Of a stretch of 31,740 nt of DNA, positions 23,352 through 31,740 are shown piece after piece. The DNA is from a virus. How positions within the stretch are numbered: position 1 is the stretch's first letter; each line of letters starts with the position of its first letter. Location: positions 1-31,740 of the IMG/VR virus record IMGVR_UViG_3300042450_001318. One strand, 5' to 3'. The notes under the pieces were generated by a model that saw only the letters and a list, made by a program, of their open reading frames with translations, did no database searches and was not told the origin of the DNA. A program made the translations under genes and the position numbers.

Positions 23352-24473
23352 ATGATTTTGTTTTTTAATAAAAATATTCCTAATAAAACAAATCAAACTA
23401 ATACTGAAGTATCTAGTATAGGGGAAGTAGATTCGGAAACAAAATTTGGTTCTGTGGCACAACCAATTGCTCAGTTTTTTACTCCATCACAACCCCTTCC
23501 AAGAACATGTAAATATCCAATAAATATTAGCGAATTATTTCCTTATTGGTTGCAAAAAGATAGTGGTGATTCTGCTAGTCTAATCGCATTAACAGATGCA
23601 TATTATCAATGGTTAAACTGCTATACTAAAGACATTAATGAAGTAAGTTTTTTTAGATTAGAAGATCTTACTGATCTAGAACAAATGCCAGGAGATTATG
23701 TAAAATATCTGGCTAGTACTTATTTAAATTCTTTACCTTCTGAATACATTAATAGTCCAGGATATACTGATGGTATAGTAGACGAAAAAGATATAAAAAA
23801 TTTAATAGATAATGTAAAAATTAATCTATATTCTCGTAAAGGAACTGATGAGAGTTTTAAATTAGTTATAAATGAACTATTTGGTGTGGAACCAGAACGA
23901 ATATCAGTTTCTTATCCTAAAAAATATGTAATGCGGTTAAATAGTGGTACATTTGATTGGATGCAAACTGAAACTGAGTTTCAGGTTGATAATCCTACAA
24001 CATTTAACCCACAAATGACTGCTAGTTATTTGAATTTTTCCGTATTATATGATGCAAACGATATATGGCAAGATTATTCGTATGTGGTTAATGTGTCTGG
24101 ATTATCTCCCGCAAACTACGAAACTGTGGTTCGTCCTCTACTCCATCCAGCAGGAACTAGTGATTTCTTTCAAACCAGACAAGATATTTTTGATAATGTC
24201 GAAGATGATATTGTAGCAAAAACTTTTGAAACACCAATAATAATAAATTATCGAGGATATACTTTAGGTTCTTTTGATTCTCTTGCTGTCTGCTATCCTG
24301 GATTCACTTCTGCTCCAACATACACATTTCCTTCATGGGATGAAGAAATTTCTGTTAAATATTTTCCTGGGATGACATTTGGTATGATAAATATAAAGGA
24401 CTTTGTGTTATTATCTCCATTGGAAGGATTTACTTTTCCTAACGAAACTAGAAGTATTACTGTTTGCCCTTAA
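23352..24473 (+). CDS. Baseplate wedge protein, gp7-like (short form)
   Basis: 373 residues. The order after gp6 and the sequence pattern (KDINEVSFFRLEDLTDLEQMP, YVKYLASTYLN, NLYSRKGTDESFKLVINELFG, then PKKYVMRLNSG) match the start of gp7-type wedge proteins and tail protein I (gpI) of P2-like phages: an N-terminal helical region and a K(G)T...S...(F)..LFG helix followed by strands. T4 gp7 has 1032 residues, so this is much shorter. It may be a reduced gp7, or the missing parts may be replaced by other proteins. It ends with a beta-rich domain. The start is four bases after the gp6 stop. Confidence 0.65.
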   Translation: MILFFNKNIPNKTNQTNTEVSSIGEVDSETKFGSVAQPIAQFFTPSQPLPRTCKYPINISELFPYWLQKDSGDSASLIALTDAYYQWLNCYTKDINEVSFFRLEDLTDLEQMPGDYVKYLASTYLNSLPSEYINSPGYTDGIVDEKDIKNLIDNVKINLYSRKGTDESFKLVINELFGVEPERISVSYPKKYVMRLNSGTFDWMQTETEFQVDNPTTFNPQMTASYLNFSVLYDANDIWQDYSYVVNVSGLSPANYETVVRPLLHPAGTSDFFQTRQDIFDNVEDDIVAKTFETPIIINYRGYTLGSFDSLAVCYPGFTSAPTYTFPSWDEEISVKYFPGMTFGMINIKDFVLLSPLEGFTFPNETRSITVCP

Positions 24474-24489
24474 TTAACAAAGAAGAATC

Positions 24490-25860
24490 ATGCCACAAAT
24501 TAATTTATCTAACCTCACGTTAAACAAAGTACCTAAAGAATTATTTCTAGTATTAGGTGGAAATCGTACTGCTATTGATGCTGGTTTTGAACCCAACGCA
24601 GATTCTTCTTTTGCTCAAAGAATTCCAGAAAACAAAAGAGCTTTAGTAGCATCAAATAATCCGTGGCAAGCTGGGAAAAAATATGTTCCGTGGACTCCAG
24701 GAATAACAGATAATTATTATGTTTTAAATCAGAGTAATAATATTGTATATTTGTGCGTATCCAGTAATACAAATAATCGAGTAGACGGATCCGTCATTAC
24801 TTCAGCAGTGATACCAAACCACGAAACTCCCGCAGTACAAAGTTATTCTGATGGTTATTCTTGGTTGCCTTTGTTTAAACTGGATCCTAGTCAATTGATT
24901 TTTCTTAATGATACCGACCTTCCTCTATATGATATTAATGTTAAACAGGAATATAGTACATTTGCAGAAAAATACGAACCTCTTTGTGGTTCTGGAGTAA
25001 CTAGTTTTGGGTGTTGTTGTTTGTATTTTAAAAATACTACTTCAGACGAACTTACTGGCGAAGTTTACAATAAGGGTGATGTATCTAACGAAACTATATT
25101 TTCGGATTGTTACGAATGCCAAAAATTAGCTGATATTCTAGACAGACAACCAATATTTTTAAACGGATATACTGCTGGGTCAATCACATCCAGTAGCACT
25201 GGAGAAAATCCTCTTTGTGCGGCTACCACCATCATTTCCACTCTTGCTGAAACCCTAGAAGCAAACAAATATGATTTTGTTCTTGGAAGTAGCAACGAAT
25301 TTGCTTTGAGTCTATTGAGTAATTTCACAAACACTGCTGGTGTTATGAAAGCCACCATTGATCTAACTAATTTAACAACACAACAAAAGACTGTTTCCAC
25401 ACCAAATCCAATAGTAAACGTAATTGATCCGATTGGAACTGGGGCTAGTGTTCAGCTCAAGACCACGCAAACTGGAGTAAATTCTTATGAAGTTTACGGG
25501 ATTGAAACTCTATCTCCTGGTCAAAATTACTTGGTTCCTGATCATTTAATTTCTGGAACTACTGCAGGCAATATACTGAATACTGTTATCGACTTATACA
25601 CATTCCCAGAAGGAATCTTTGAAAGCACTGAATTATTAGTTCCTGCAAAGAGTTATAAAATTAAGAGTAGTCTGTCGAGTACTGAAGTTAAAGCAGCTTC
25701 TGGTATTGACACCATAAACAAATACGCAATAATGGCAAATCCAGGACTAACTGGTGGTGGTCGAGCCGAATTTACTCAAAATAGTAGTGTGGTAACTAGT
25801 ATGGAATATCGTGTATTCCTTAAATTAAAATCAGCTTTTACACAATGTGGATTATTATAA
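24490..25860 (+). CDS. 8: Baseplate wedge protein gp8-like
   Basis: 456 residues (T4 gp8 has 334). The pattern NPWQAGKKYVPWT, then NYYVLNQSNNIVYLCVSSN and SDGYSWLPLFKL (about 58-137) fits gp8, where a Y.....vY.C....... segment is followed by .P....GY.W.++++++. A Cys-rich insertion follows (FGCCCLYF, about 173-180; DCYECQ, about 206-211). The C-terminal two thirds are beta-rich, with a final FLKLKSAFTQCGLL strand. gp8 dimers sit on the outer side of the wedge. The upstream AAAGAAG acts as Shine-Dalgarno. Confidence rests on operon order plus motifs. Confidence 0.75.
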   Translation: MPQINLSNLTLNKVPKELFLVLGGNRTAIDAGFEPNADSSFAQRIPENKRALVASNNPWQAGKKYVPWTPGITDNYYVLNQSNNIVYLCVSSNTNNRVDGSVITSAVIPNHETPAVQSYSDGYSWLPLFKLDPSQLIFLNDTDLPLYDINVKQEYSTFAEKYEPLCGSGVTSFGCCCLYFKNTTSDELTGEVYNKGDVSNETIFSDCYECQKLADILDRQPIFLNGYTAGSITSSSTGENPLCAATTIISTLAETLEANKYDFVLGSSNEFALSLLSNFTNTAGVMKATIDLTNLTTQQKTVSTPNPIVNVIDPIGTGASVQLKTTQTGVNSYEVYGIETLSPGQNYLVPDHLISGTTAGNILNTVIDLYTFPEGIFESTELLVPAKSYKIKSSLSSTEVKAASGIDTINKYAIMANPGLTGGGRAEFTQNSSVVTSMEYRVFLKLKSAFTQCGLL

Positions 25861-25870
25861 GGATTATTAA

Positions 25871-26278
25871 ATGGCAGAACAAACCCCATACATACCAAGA
25901 AATCTAAACACGTCACCTACAAATTATGGTACTGTGAGTACTACCAGAAATGTATTTCTTGGTGGTTATAATGTGTTTTCAACGGTAAGACGGTCTGCTA
26001 ATGGTAAAATCTCATATACTACTGATATAGAAAGTTGCACGGTGGATGGTGTGATTGCTTATGTTACCGATAATCCAGGAGCGATAAGTTTAGGAGACAC
26101 ATGGACTATTGACGGAACAGAATATGAAGTATGGTATATAGAAGCAGCACCAGTCTTGGATAAAACTCAGGGAGAATACTTGTCGGCTGGAGTATTAGAT
26201 GTTCCTATATCAAACGGAAGCACAGGAACAGTTAAAACATACAACTTTGATATTAGTATAAATACATTTACAGGATAA
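25871..26278 (+). CDS. Small structural protein, unknown, 135 residues
   Basis: Not recognised. Probably beta-rich, with short Gly- and Thr-rich loops, an aromatic patch (WTIDGTEYEVWYIEAAP, about 78-94) and no charged N-terminus or signal. It lies between gp8 and a DUF4815-like gene with 10-12-base gaps and a good Shine-Dalgarno site (AAGGATTATTAA before ATG), so it is part of the baseplate operon. A baseplate rim or fibre-attachment role is likely from context only. Confidence 0.7.
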   Translation: MAEQTPYIPRNLNTSPTNYGTVSTTRNVFLGGYNVFSTVRRSANGKISYTTDIESCTVDGVIAYVTDNPGAISLGDTWTIDGTEYEVWYIEAAPVLDKTQGEYLSAGVLDVPISNGSTGTVKTYNFDISINTFTG

Positions 26279-26290
26279 AAATAACTACAA

Positions 26291-27025
26291 ATGAGCATAA
26301 CAGACCCATTCAAAACAGGATTTCCGCTTACCACTAATCCTTTTCGCAGCCGTATAGAATCACAGATAGATGCTGCAAAGAATTATTATGCTGTGGCATT
26401 TAGACCTGGATTTCCTCTTCAAGCTGCGGAACTCAATGAAATGCAAGAAATTTTTTATGTTCAGCAGACTTTGACTCAGACTATGGGGTCTTCCTGGTTA
26501 ACCAAGGCAATATTTGATACTGCCTCTGGTGGTTCTGTGGAAGGTCCAGGATGGGACGGATGTACACCTCTTACTCCCACTCTTATCACTAGTACTGGTA
26601 CCGCTACTTCTATATCCTTGACTGCTGGTGCTGGCTGGTACTTGGCAAAAAGCAAAAATTTTAATGGTGGTCTTGGAGTCTGGGTTTATAATGCCACAGA
26701 TCAAACCTTAATTTCAAATTTTACTACTGCTTCTCCACCATCAGCGAGCACCAACTACGGAATGATTGTGAAACCAATTACAATTTCTTGCACATCAACG
26801 GTTCCGCCAGGAACAGACGAAGACAACACCATTCAAGATCAAACTAATATTAATGTGATTAATGGTCCTTGCGGTGCTTCCCGACTACAATTAAAGGTGG
26901 TAGGATTTGGAACTAGTTCGTCTGTTGGTACAGGCGAAACCTTTCTTCCAATATGTGGTGCAGTAAACACAACAACTAACGCAGAAGTAAATTTCGTAAA
27001 CAACTTACATATTATCAGAATATAA
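26291..27025 (+). CDS. Baseplate/fibre attachment protein, DUF4815-like start
   Basis: 244 residues. The N-terminal segment AKNYYAVAFRPGFPLQAAEL followed by NEMQEIFYVQQ (about 28-60) matches the DUF4815-type start of phage structural proteins (f.pG.plQa.ELne.Q), which occurs near the baseplate-fibre junction. The rest is beta-rich with Thr/Ser/Gly repeats and a few Cys residues. Its place between gp8 and the first fibre is where T4 has gp9/gp10-type fibre connectors. Function inferred from position and motif. Confidence 0.65.
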   Translation: MSITDPFKTGFPLTTNPFRSRIESQIDAAKNYYAVAFRPGFPLQAAELNEMQEIFYVQQTLTQTMGSSWLTKAIFDTASGGSVEGPGWDGCTPLTPTLITSTGTATSISLTAGAGWYLAKSKNFNGGLGVWVYNATDQTLISNFTTASPPSASTNYGMIVKPITISCTSTVPPGTDEDNTIQDQTNINVINGPCGASRLQLKVVGFGTSSSVGTGETFLPICGAVNTTTNAEVNFVNNLHIIRI

Positions 27026-27042
27026 TAGGATATTTTTAACAA

Positions 27043-29706
27043 ATGCCAACACCAATCACACCGCTAACAACATCAGATACATTTAATACCTGGTTTAATA
27101 CTACAAACACAGCCATTAATGCATTGAATGGTATCAGCATGTACAAGGGATTTGCTGGTGACGGTATTGGTATCACCTACACTAATTCTGGCAATTACAC
27201 GTTTAGTCACGCAAACACAGTAACTACTGGAGTAACTTTTGACGGCAATATCAAGTTTAATGGTACCGTAACCTTTGCTGGCGCAGTTCCTTCAATTTCC
27301 AGCACCACAATCAGTATTACTCCTGCAGTTTCTGGCTTAACTACAGGTAATGTGGTCCGAGTAGATTCCGTATTAGGATTAACGTTTGCCGTAGCATCTA
27401 GTGCAAGCGGATCTGAAGTTTTAGGTATTGTTGTAGATAAAACTGCGTCTAGTACCGTTGTTGCAACTTATGGTTCCATTAATAATACGGCATTTGCTAA
27501 GACTATTGGAAATATTCTAGGAATTTCTGGTGGAACCCTGTCTCCAGGACAAGCATACTTTCTGAGTCCAACTGTTCCTGGAGGAATCACAACAGTTGAG
27601 CCAACTAGTTACGGACACGTATCCAAGCCTATCCTGTTGGGAATTACAGGAAATTCTGGAGCAATTCTTCCGTATCGTGGAATTCTGATAGAAGGAATTA
27701 GTGCTGGTATTAGTGCAGAACTAGACAACAAGATTGTGGTTCAGGTAGATTATTCTGGTAGTGGATACTATGATGCCACTATGAATGAATATGGAACTAC
27801 TGCCAGCATTAAACCTGGAGATTTAGTTTATCTGTTTCCTGATAACGCAACTAGTGAAGTAATAATAAATGAGGGTGTTTATTTTGATGTTGGTAATAAT
27901 TCAAAATGTAATTTTTGTAATTTAGATAATGTAAAATTATCTGGAAAATTAAATAATTCTTCTCATAAAAATATAATAGTGTTAAAATATGATAATAATA
28001 ATACAGGTGACGTTTTAGATCTTTCTTTTTTCACTGGTCCAAACTTTTTAGGTTTAGTTAGTGAACTTATTTTAGACACAGGAACTTCTGTAATTTTAGA
28101 AATAACTACTCCAGGAGGATCTTTTACTACTGCAGTTACAAATTTAGATACAAATTTTTATCCTCTTACAGAAACTGCTTTAAGTGGTAATTTAAGTATG
28201 TCTAAGTTGGAATCAGATGCAACAGTAACATTTCAAAACACAACAAACACAAATAGTTCTGGTTCTTTACTATTTACTGACACCAATCCTTCTTATAAAT
28301 TTTTAGATTTTATTAAAACTGATGCCACTACAGCAGTTATTACCTTAGACAAAACACAAAATCCAACAACAGTTTATATAAATGATTTGACAAATTCTTT
28401 AAATGTTGTAGCACAACAAGTAAATGCTCTTGCTGGATTAACTGGAGATTCTGACGAAAGCGGAGATTTATTAATTAATGGATCTTTCCGTATTTGGCAA
28501 AGAGGGGTGACTGGTCTTACAACAGGTTCTCTGAGTACATTTTCAACACCATTTGCCGATAGATGGTTTGTGGTTAAAAATCCAGAAGTTTGCACAGGAA
28601 TAACTCTGTCGGTTGAGAGACAAGGCTTTACTGGTGGTAATCAAGGAGTTTTTGGCGGTAGTCCATATTATATTGATGTTGCTTGTCAGTTTAGTAGTAT
28701 AACTTCAGCAAGAAATTCTTTTAGACCTGTAATATACCCAAGAATTGAACATATTCAAAAGGGTGCCAAACTTGGTTTAGATCGTACATTATATTTATCT
28801 TTTTGGTCAAAAACTGTAGGTGGCATCACGGGAACTATTCCTCAAATACTAGTAACACGATATGCAGACAATCCTTTTGCTGATATTCTTGGTTCGCCTG
28901 ATGGTAACGGCATTACTCATTCCATACAAAATGCTGTTGCAGTATATAATAATAATACTATAAATGTTTCACCTACATGGCAGAGATATGATCTAGTAAT
29001 TACTCCTACTCAGTGGTTACACCAAAGTGGATGGGTGGGAGCAGAAACCACTGCAACAAGACTTAATAATTGGAATGCACCCATCACGGTAAGCGGAGAA
29101 GAAGACGGTTGGTTTGGTATAGGTTTTGGTATTGGCGGTTTAACTGCTGGTAAACTCGGAGGAGTAACACTAAGTATTGCTCAAGTTCAGTTGGATTATG
29201 TTCCATACGGCAAGGATGTGTTAGTAGATACTCAACAAGAATTGTTGAAATGTGAACCCTATTACCAAACAACTTACGAATTAGGTCAGACTGCTGGCTG
29301 TTCAGATGATACTAGTTTAAACCATCAACGGTTACAAATAGGTAATCTTAATACACAAAAAACATATTTTATAGAATTTCCAACAGAAATGGTTCAGTCT
29401 CCTGTAGTTGGGCTGTACACACCATCTGGTGCTGTAGGTGATATTTTTAATGTAAGTTCAGGTAACAGATTAAATGTAGACCCAGGGACTGGCGGTTTAG
29501 GAGGTGCTAGTTATACTTATCCTTGGTCAGGAACAACTACATTTACTCGTTTGGGAGCAGGCTCACTTCCCTATAGTAATGTTGCAGTTTCTGCTACAGG
29601 AAAACGTGGAATGAATATTTCGTTTAATAGTGCTAGTGGTCCAGTAGCTAGTTTAGATGAAGTTAAATTTCACTATACCGCAGACGCAGATTTTAAATTA
29701 CAATAA
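27043..29706 (+). CDS. Tail fibre protein with C-terminal carbohydrate-binding-type domain
   Basis: 887 residues. The N-terminus (LTTSDTFNTWFNTTNTAINALN) is typical of fibres in aquatic T4-like phages. Residues about 90-225 form a module (GLTTGNVVRVD...YGSI...GQAYFLSPT...KPILLGI...YRGILIEG) shared with the next gene. From about residue 475, DLLINGSFRIWQRG...FADRW begins a jelly-roll domain found at fibre tips and thought to bind surface sugars. Coding between about 27866 and 28400 is unusually AT-rich and Asn/Lys-rich (residues about 275-455), which suggests a swapped segment. The protein probably trimerises and contacts the host. Confidence 0.85.
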   Translation: MPTPITPLTTSDTFNTWFNTTNTAINALNGISMYKGFAGDGIGITYTNSGNYTFSHANTVTTGVTFDGNIKFNGTVTFAGAVPSISSTTISITPAVSGLTTGNVVRVDSVLGLTFAVASSASGSEVLGIVVDKTASSTVVATYGSINNTAFAKTIGNILGISGGTLSPGQAYFLSPTVPGGITTVEPTSYGHVSKPILLGITGNSGAILPYRGILIEGISAGISAELDNKIVVQVDYSGSGYYDATMNEYGTTASIKPGDLVYLFPDNATSEVIINEGVYFDVGNNSKCNFCNLDNVKLSGKLNNSSHKNIIVLKYDNNNTGDVLDLSFFTGPNFLGLVSELILDTGTSVILEITTPGGSFTTAVTNLDTNFYPLTETALSGNLSMSKLESDATVTFQNTTNTNSSGSLLFTDTNPSYKFLDFIKTDATTAVITLDKTQNPTTVYINDLTNSLNVVAQQVNALAGLTGDSDESGDLLINGSFRIWQRGVTGLTTGSLSTFSTPFADRWFVVKNPEVCTGITLSVERQGFTGGNQGVFGGSPYYIDVACQFSSITSARNSFRPVIYPRIEHIQKGAKLGLDRTLYLSFWSKTVGGITGTIPQILVTRYADNPFADILGSPDGNGITHSIQNAVAVYNNNTINVSPTWQRYDLVITPTQWLHQSGWVGAETTATRLNNWNAPITVSGEEDGWFGIGFGIGGLTAGKLGGVTLSIAQVQLDYVPYGKDVLVDTQQELLKCEPYYQTTYELGQTAGCSDDTSLNHQRLQIGNLNTQKTYFIEFPTEMVQSPVVGLYTPSGAVGDIFNVSSGNRLNVDPGTGGLGGASYTYPWSGTTTFTRLGAGSLPYSNVAVSATGKRGMNISFNSASGPVASLDEVKFHYTADADFKLQ

Positions 29707-29718
29707 CAAGGATAATTA

Positions 29719-30837
29719 ATGGCTTACACATCCAGTTCTCAGAATACAAGAGTTTTTGCCCCATATGTGTTTTTGTCACAAGATACGTCTCGTATTTTTA
29801 TAAAGGTACAGACTGGTCAAGGATATAGTATCCAGTCTGGTATTACTGCTGGTGATGTGGTTCGATTTGATCCCACATCGGTAAGTGCTGGTATAACTGG
29901 AATGTATAAAAAGTCTCAAGCAGACTCTGAGATGAATGCCGAAGTAGTTGGCGTGGTAGAGTCGATTTCTAGTGGTCAGTACACCATTGTTACTCACGGT
30001 TCTATATCATATCCTGCTGCTCGTTTAGCTGGATTGTGTGGATCAGCAGGCGGTCTTGACATCTTATTTTTAGATGCAACCACTTCTGGAAATTTAGTGG
30101 GAAATATAGACACCTCTACTCCTGGAGAAAAAATTGTTAAGCCAGTATTTCAGGTTGCTCCTCACGGAAGTTATAACGGCATTGTTACAAATTATATTGG
30201 TTACAAAACAGGAGGAAGTGCTAGTGTAAGTATTGTTGCTGCTGGTGCTGGCAACATTCAACTTCTTCCTTCTACTGTGGTAGCCGACAGCAATTGGTTG
30301 AATGTTAGCTCTGATAGATTAGAAGAAAAATCTCTATATCCAGAATTATTTCTTATTTATTCAACAACCGCAGGTCCGTATGTTGAAAAGGTATCAATTG
30401 CTTCTCCTCCTTCTGGTTGGGTTGGTAAACAAATATTTCAACTTAACGGAACAGTTCGAATAAATCAAGGAACAGTTCTTTCTGTAAACTTTAGTGAGGG
30501 ATATATTTTAGTTCAAAAAGCTTCGTTTGAACCGTCTATGAGTATTGGCTCTGGAATTCTTATTAGTATTCCAGGCGGAACACAAACAGCTATTGCAACC
30601 GCAACAGAAATAAATAAATTTACAATTCCAGCAGTTACTGTGCCAACAGGATTCAATCAATCTGGACTTTCTCTTGTGCCGTACATACAGACTACAAGTG
30701 GTGCCTCTACATTTGTTCCAGACTCATTAACGGTAGAATCCCTGTCTGTAACAGGAAATCTTTCTGTAGGAACAACTACTAATTTACAAGCAACATTAAC
30801 TTCGTTAAGCAATCGAATTACTGCATTAGAGGCATAA
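29719..30837 (+). CDS. Second tail fibre-type protein, 372 residues
   Basis: Residues about 38-165 repeat the module of the preceding fibre (GITAGDVVRFD...AEVVGVVESISSGQYTIVTHGSI...DILFLDATTSG...KIVKPVFQVA...YIGYKTGG). A Ser/Thr-rich region with DRLEEKSLYPELFLIY (about 201-216) resembles the start of phage tail-collar domains. The C-terminus is a short coiled coil (NLQATLTSLSNRITALEA) that probably trimerises the protein. Shine-Dalgarno: AAGGATAATTA. It is separated by 12 bases from the preceding gene and by six from the next. Likely a short fibre or a fibre connector. Confidence 0.75.
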   Translation: MAYTSSSQNTRVFAPYVFLSQDTSRIFIKVQTGQGYSIQSGITAGDVVRFDPTSVSAGITGMYKKSQADSEMNAEVVGVVESISSGQYTIVTHGSISYPAARLAGLCGSAGGLDILFLDATTSGNLVGNIDTSTPGEKIVKPVFQVAPHGSYNGIVTNYIGYKTGGSASVSIVAAGAGNIQLLPSTVVADSNWLNVSSDRLEEKSLYPELFLIYSTTAGPYVEKVSIASPPSGWVGKQIFQLNGTVRINQGTVLSVNFSEGYILVQKASFEPSMSIGSGILISIPGGTQTAIATATEINKFTIPAVTVPTGFNQSGLSLVPYIQTTSGASTFVPDSLTVESLSVTGNLSVGTTTNLQATLTSLSNRITALEA

Positions 30838-30843
30838 TACAAT

Positions 30844-31740
30844 ATGGCTACACGTGGCTCCAGTGTTATTAACGGACTTATGGGTTCTGGTGCAACAGGA
30901 CCTACTGGTCCCACTGGTCCGACTGGTGCTACTGGTCCCGTTGGATTTGGATTAACTGGACCTACTGGCTCTAATGTGGTTGGAATTACTCTAACTAATC
31001 GATTTCTGGTAACATCATTTTCTGATGGCTCAACCTATTCCACTCTAGTACAGATATACGGAGCAACTGGAAATGCCTCTTATTTACTAGCAATTTCTAA
31101 TATAGGCACTGGTGTTAGTCTAGGTTACGGTGTTACTGGTAATAATATACAAACCAGACCTATACGATTTGTCAACAGCTCTAACACAACATTCACAGTT
31201 ACTGATAATACTACTAGCGTAGACGTTAATCTTCTTAGTAGTGCTTCTGGCGTAACATTACCTGTTTCTGCTTCTACTGACAGAAATTTAATAACATTCG
31301 GTTCAACTGGATTACCGCAAAGAGTTTCTAATACTTTTGGTGTAACTCTACCATCAGATCCCACTAATGTTGGTGTGGAATCTGTTACTTTTGTGTCTGC
31401 AAATATTTTCGAGCTGGTTCGTGGCGGAGGATGGACTGGCTCTACCGCTGCCATTAATTCTATAGGTTCTGGTTCAGGAATTACCTGTACCATAAATCCT
31501 ACTATTGGGGAATTTGATGGTCAGATGTACGGTTCTAGTTCTCGTGTGTTTGTTGCTGATTTTCGTGGAAGTACAGGAACTATTGTTGTTACTGATCCGC
31601 CAAACGATAAAAAAGTTTACGGTTTTGATCTAATACTTTCTGGAGCATTAAATCCAGATATCCTAACAAACAGATTTAGTTCAAACGTTAAATGGTCTTT
31701 AAATCGCACACCATGCTTTTCTTTTGGTACGGGAGCTCCT
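30844..31740 (+). CDS. Collagen-like fibre protein, partial
   Basis: Open from ATG 30844 to the right edge with no stop (299 codons). After a short start (MATRGSSVINGLMGSG) there is a collagen-like G-x-T stretch (GATGPTGPTGPTGATGPVG), then GFGLTGPTGSN and a beta-rich, Thr/Ser/Gly-rich body with repeated G-V-T patterns. Collagen-like repeats are frequent in phage fibres and often act as trimerising shafts. It is the next gene in the fibre operon; the C-terminal end is outside the window, so total length and tip domain are unknown. Confidence 0.85.
   Translation, partial: MATRGSSVINGLMGSGATGPTGPTGPTGATGPVGFGLTGPTGSNVVGITLTNRFLVTSFSDGSTYSTLVQIYGATGNASYLLAISNIGTGVSLGYGVTGNNIQTRPIRFVNSSNTTFTVTDNTTSVDVNLLSSASGVTLPVSASTDRNLITFGSTGLPQRVSNTFGVTLPSDPTNVGVESVTFVSANIFELVRGGGWTGSTAAINSIGSGSGITCTINPTIGEFDGQMYGSSSRVFVADFRGSTGTIVVTDPPNDKKVYGFDLILSGALNPDILTNRFSSNVKWSLNRTPCFSFGTGAP

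Noticed and set aside
1-31740. Assignment to cyanophages
   Set aside because: Several proteins resemble those of marine T4-like phages, but no photosynthesis or other cyanophage marker gene is present here, so the host is left open.

Overview
The window is a piece of an AT-rich, T4-like contractile-tailed phage genome (a myovirus of class Caudoviricetes). I infer this from recognisable T4-type proteins: gp4 (head completion), gp25, gp26, gp6, gp8, gp53 and a gp48/gp54-type tube protein (baseplate), a gp27-like hub, gp32 (single-stranded DNA binding) and gp33 (late transcription co-activator). The host cannot be named from this sequence. A near-consensus sigma70 promoter in front of gp32 and good Shine-Dalgarno sites point to an ordinary bacterium. 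The style of the fibre and baseplate proteins resembles aquatic T4-like phages.

Layout. 1-2240 is a block of small plus-strand genes: a short conserved phage protein, an endonuclease VII-type HNH nuclease and three unknowns. Two strikingly structured non-coding segments interrupt it (379-474 and 1673-1784), the second ending in a clean terminator. 2241-2961 holds two minus-strand genes of unusual composition, a Pro-rich 169-residue protein and a 44-residue very basic peptide, with a strong hairpin between them. 3072-3428 encodes a DUF5856/ferritin-like protein. 3485-9778 is one giant gene (2097 residues) with RCC1-type propeller repeats near its N-terminus, a WD-like stretch in the middle and a Cys-rich C-terminus; a perfect T4 late-promoter octamer lies just upstream. 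9775-11863 holds two minus-strand beta-rich, probably virion, proteins.

11894-13079 is a small transcription/replication island (gp33 then gp32), with a sigma70 promoter and a terminator. 13132-15547 is a minus-strand operon: gp4, a tail-tube-fold protein, a gp26-family baseplate hub protein and an unknown. From 15572 to the right edge is a compact plus-strand baseplate and fibre operon: gp48/54-like, gp53 with an RCC1 propeller inserted in it, gp27-like hub, a second hub-type protein, gp25, gp6, a short gp7-like wedge protein, gp8, two small structural proteins, two fibre proteins sharing a module, and a collagen-like protein that runs off the window.

Together the late genes would build the baseplate: hub in the centre, gp25/gp6/gp53/gp7-like/gp8 wedges around it, tube-fold proteins to start the tube, and fibres at the rim. 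The most unusual feature is the use of RCC1 beta-propellers in two virion-type genes, one of them spliced into a core wedge protein. A T4-type gp5 tail lysozyme was not recognised in this stretch.
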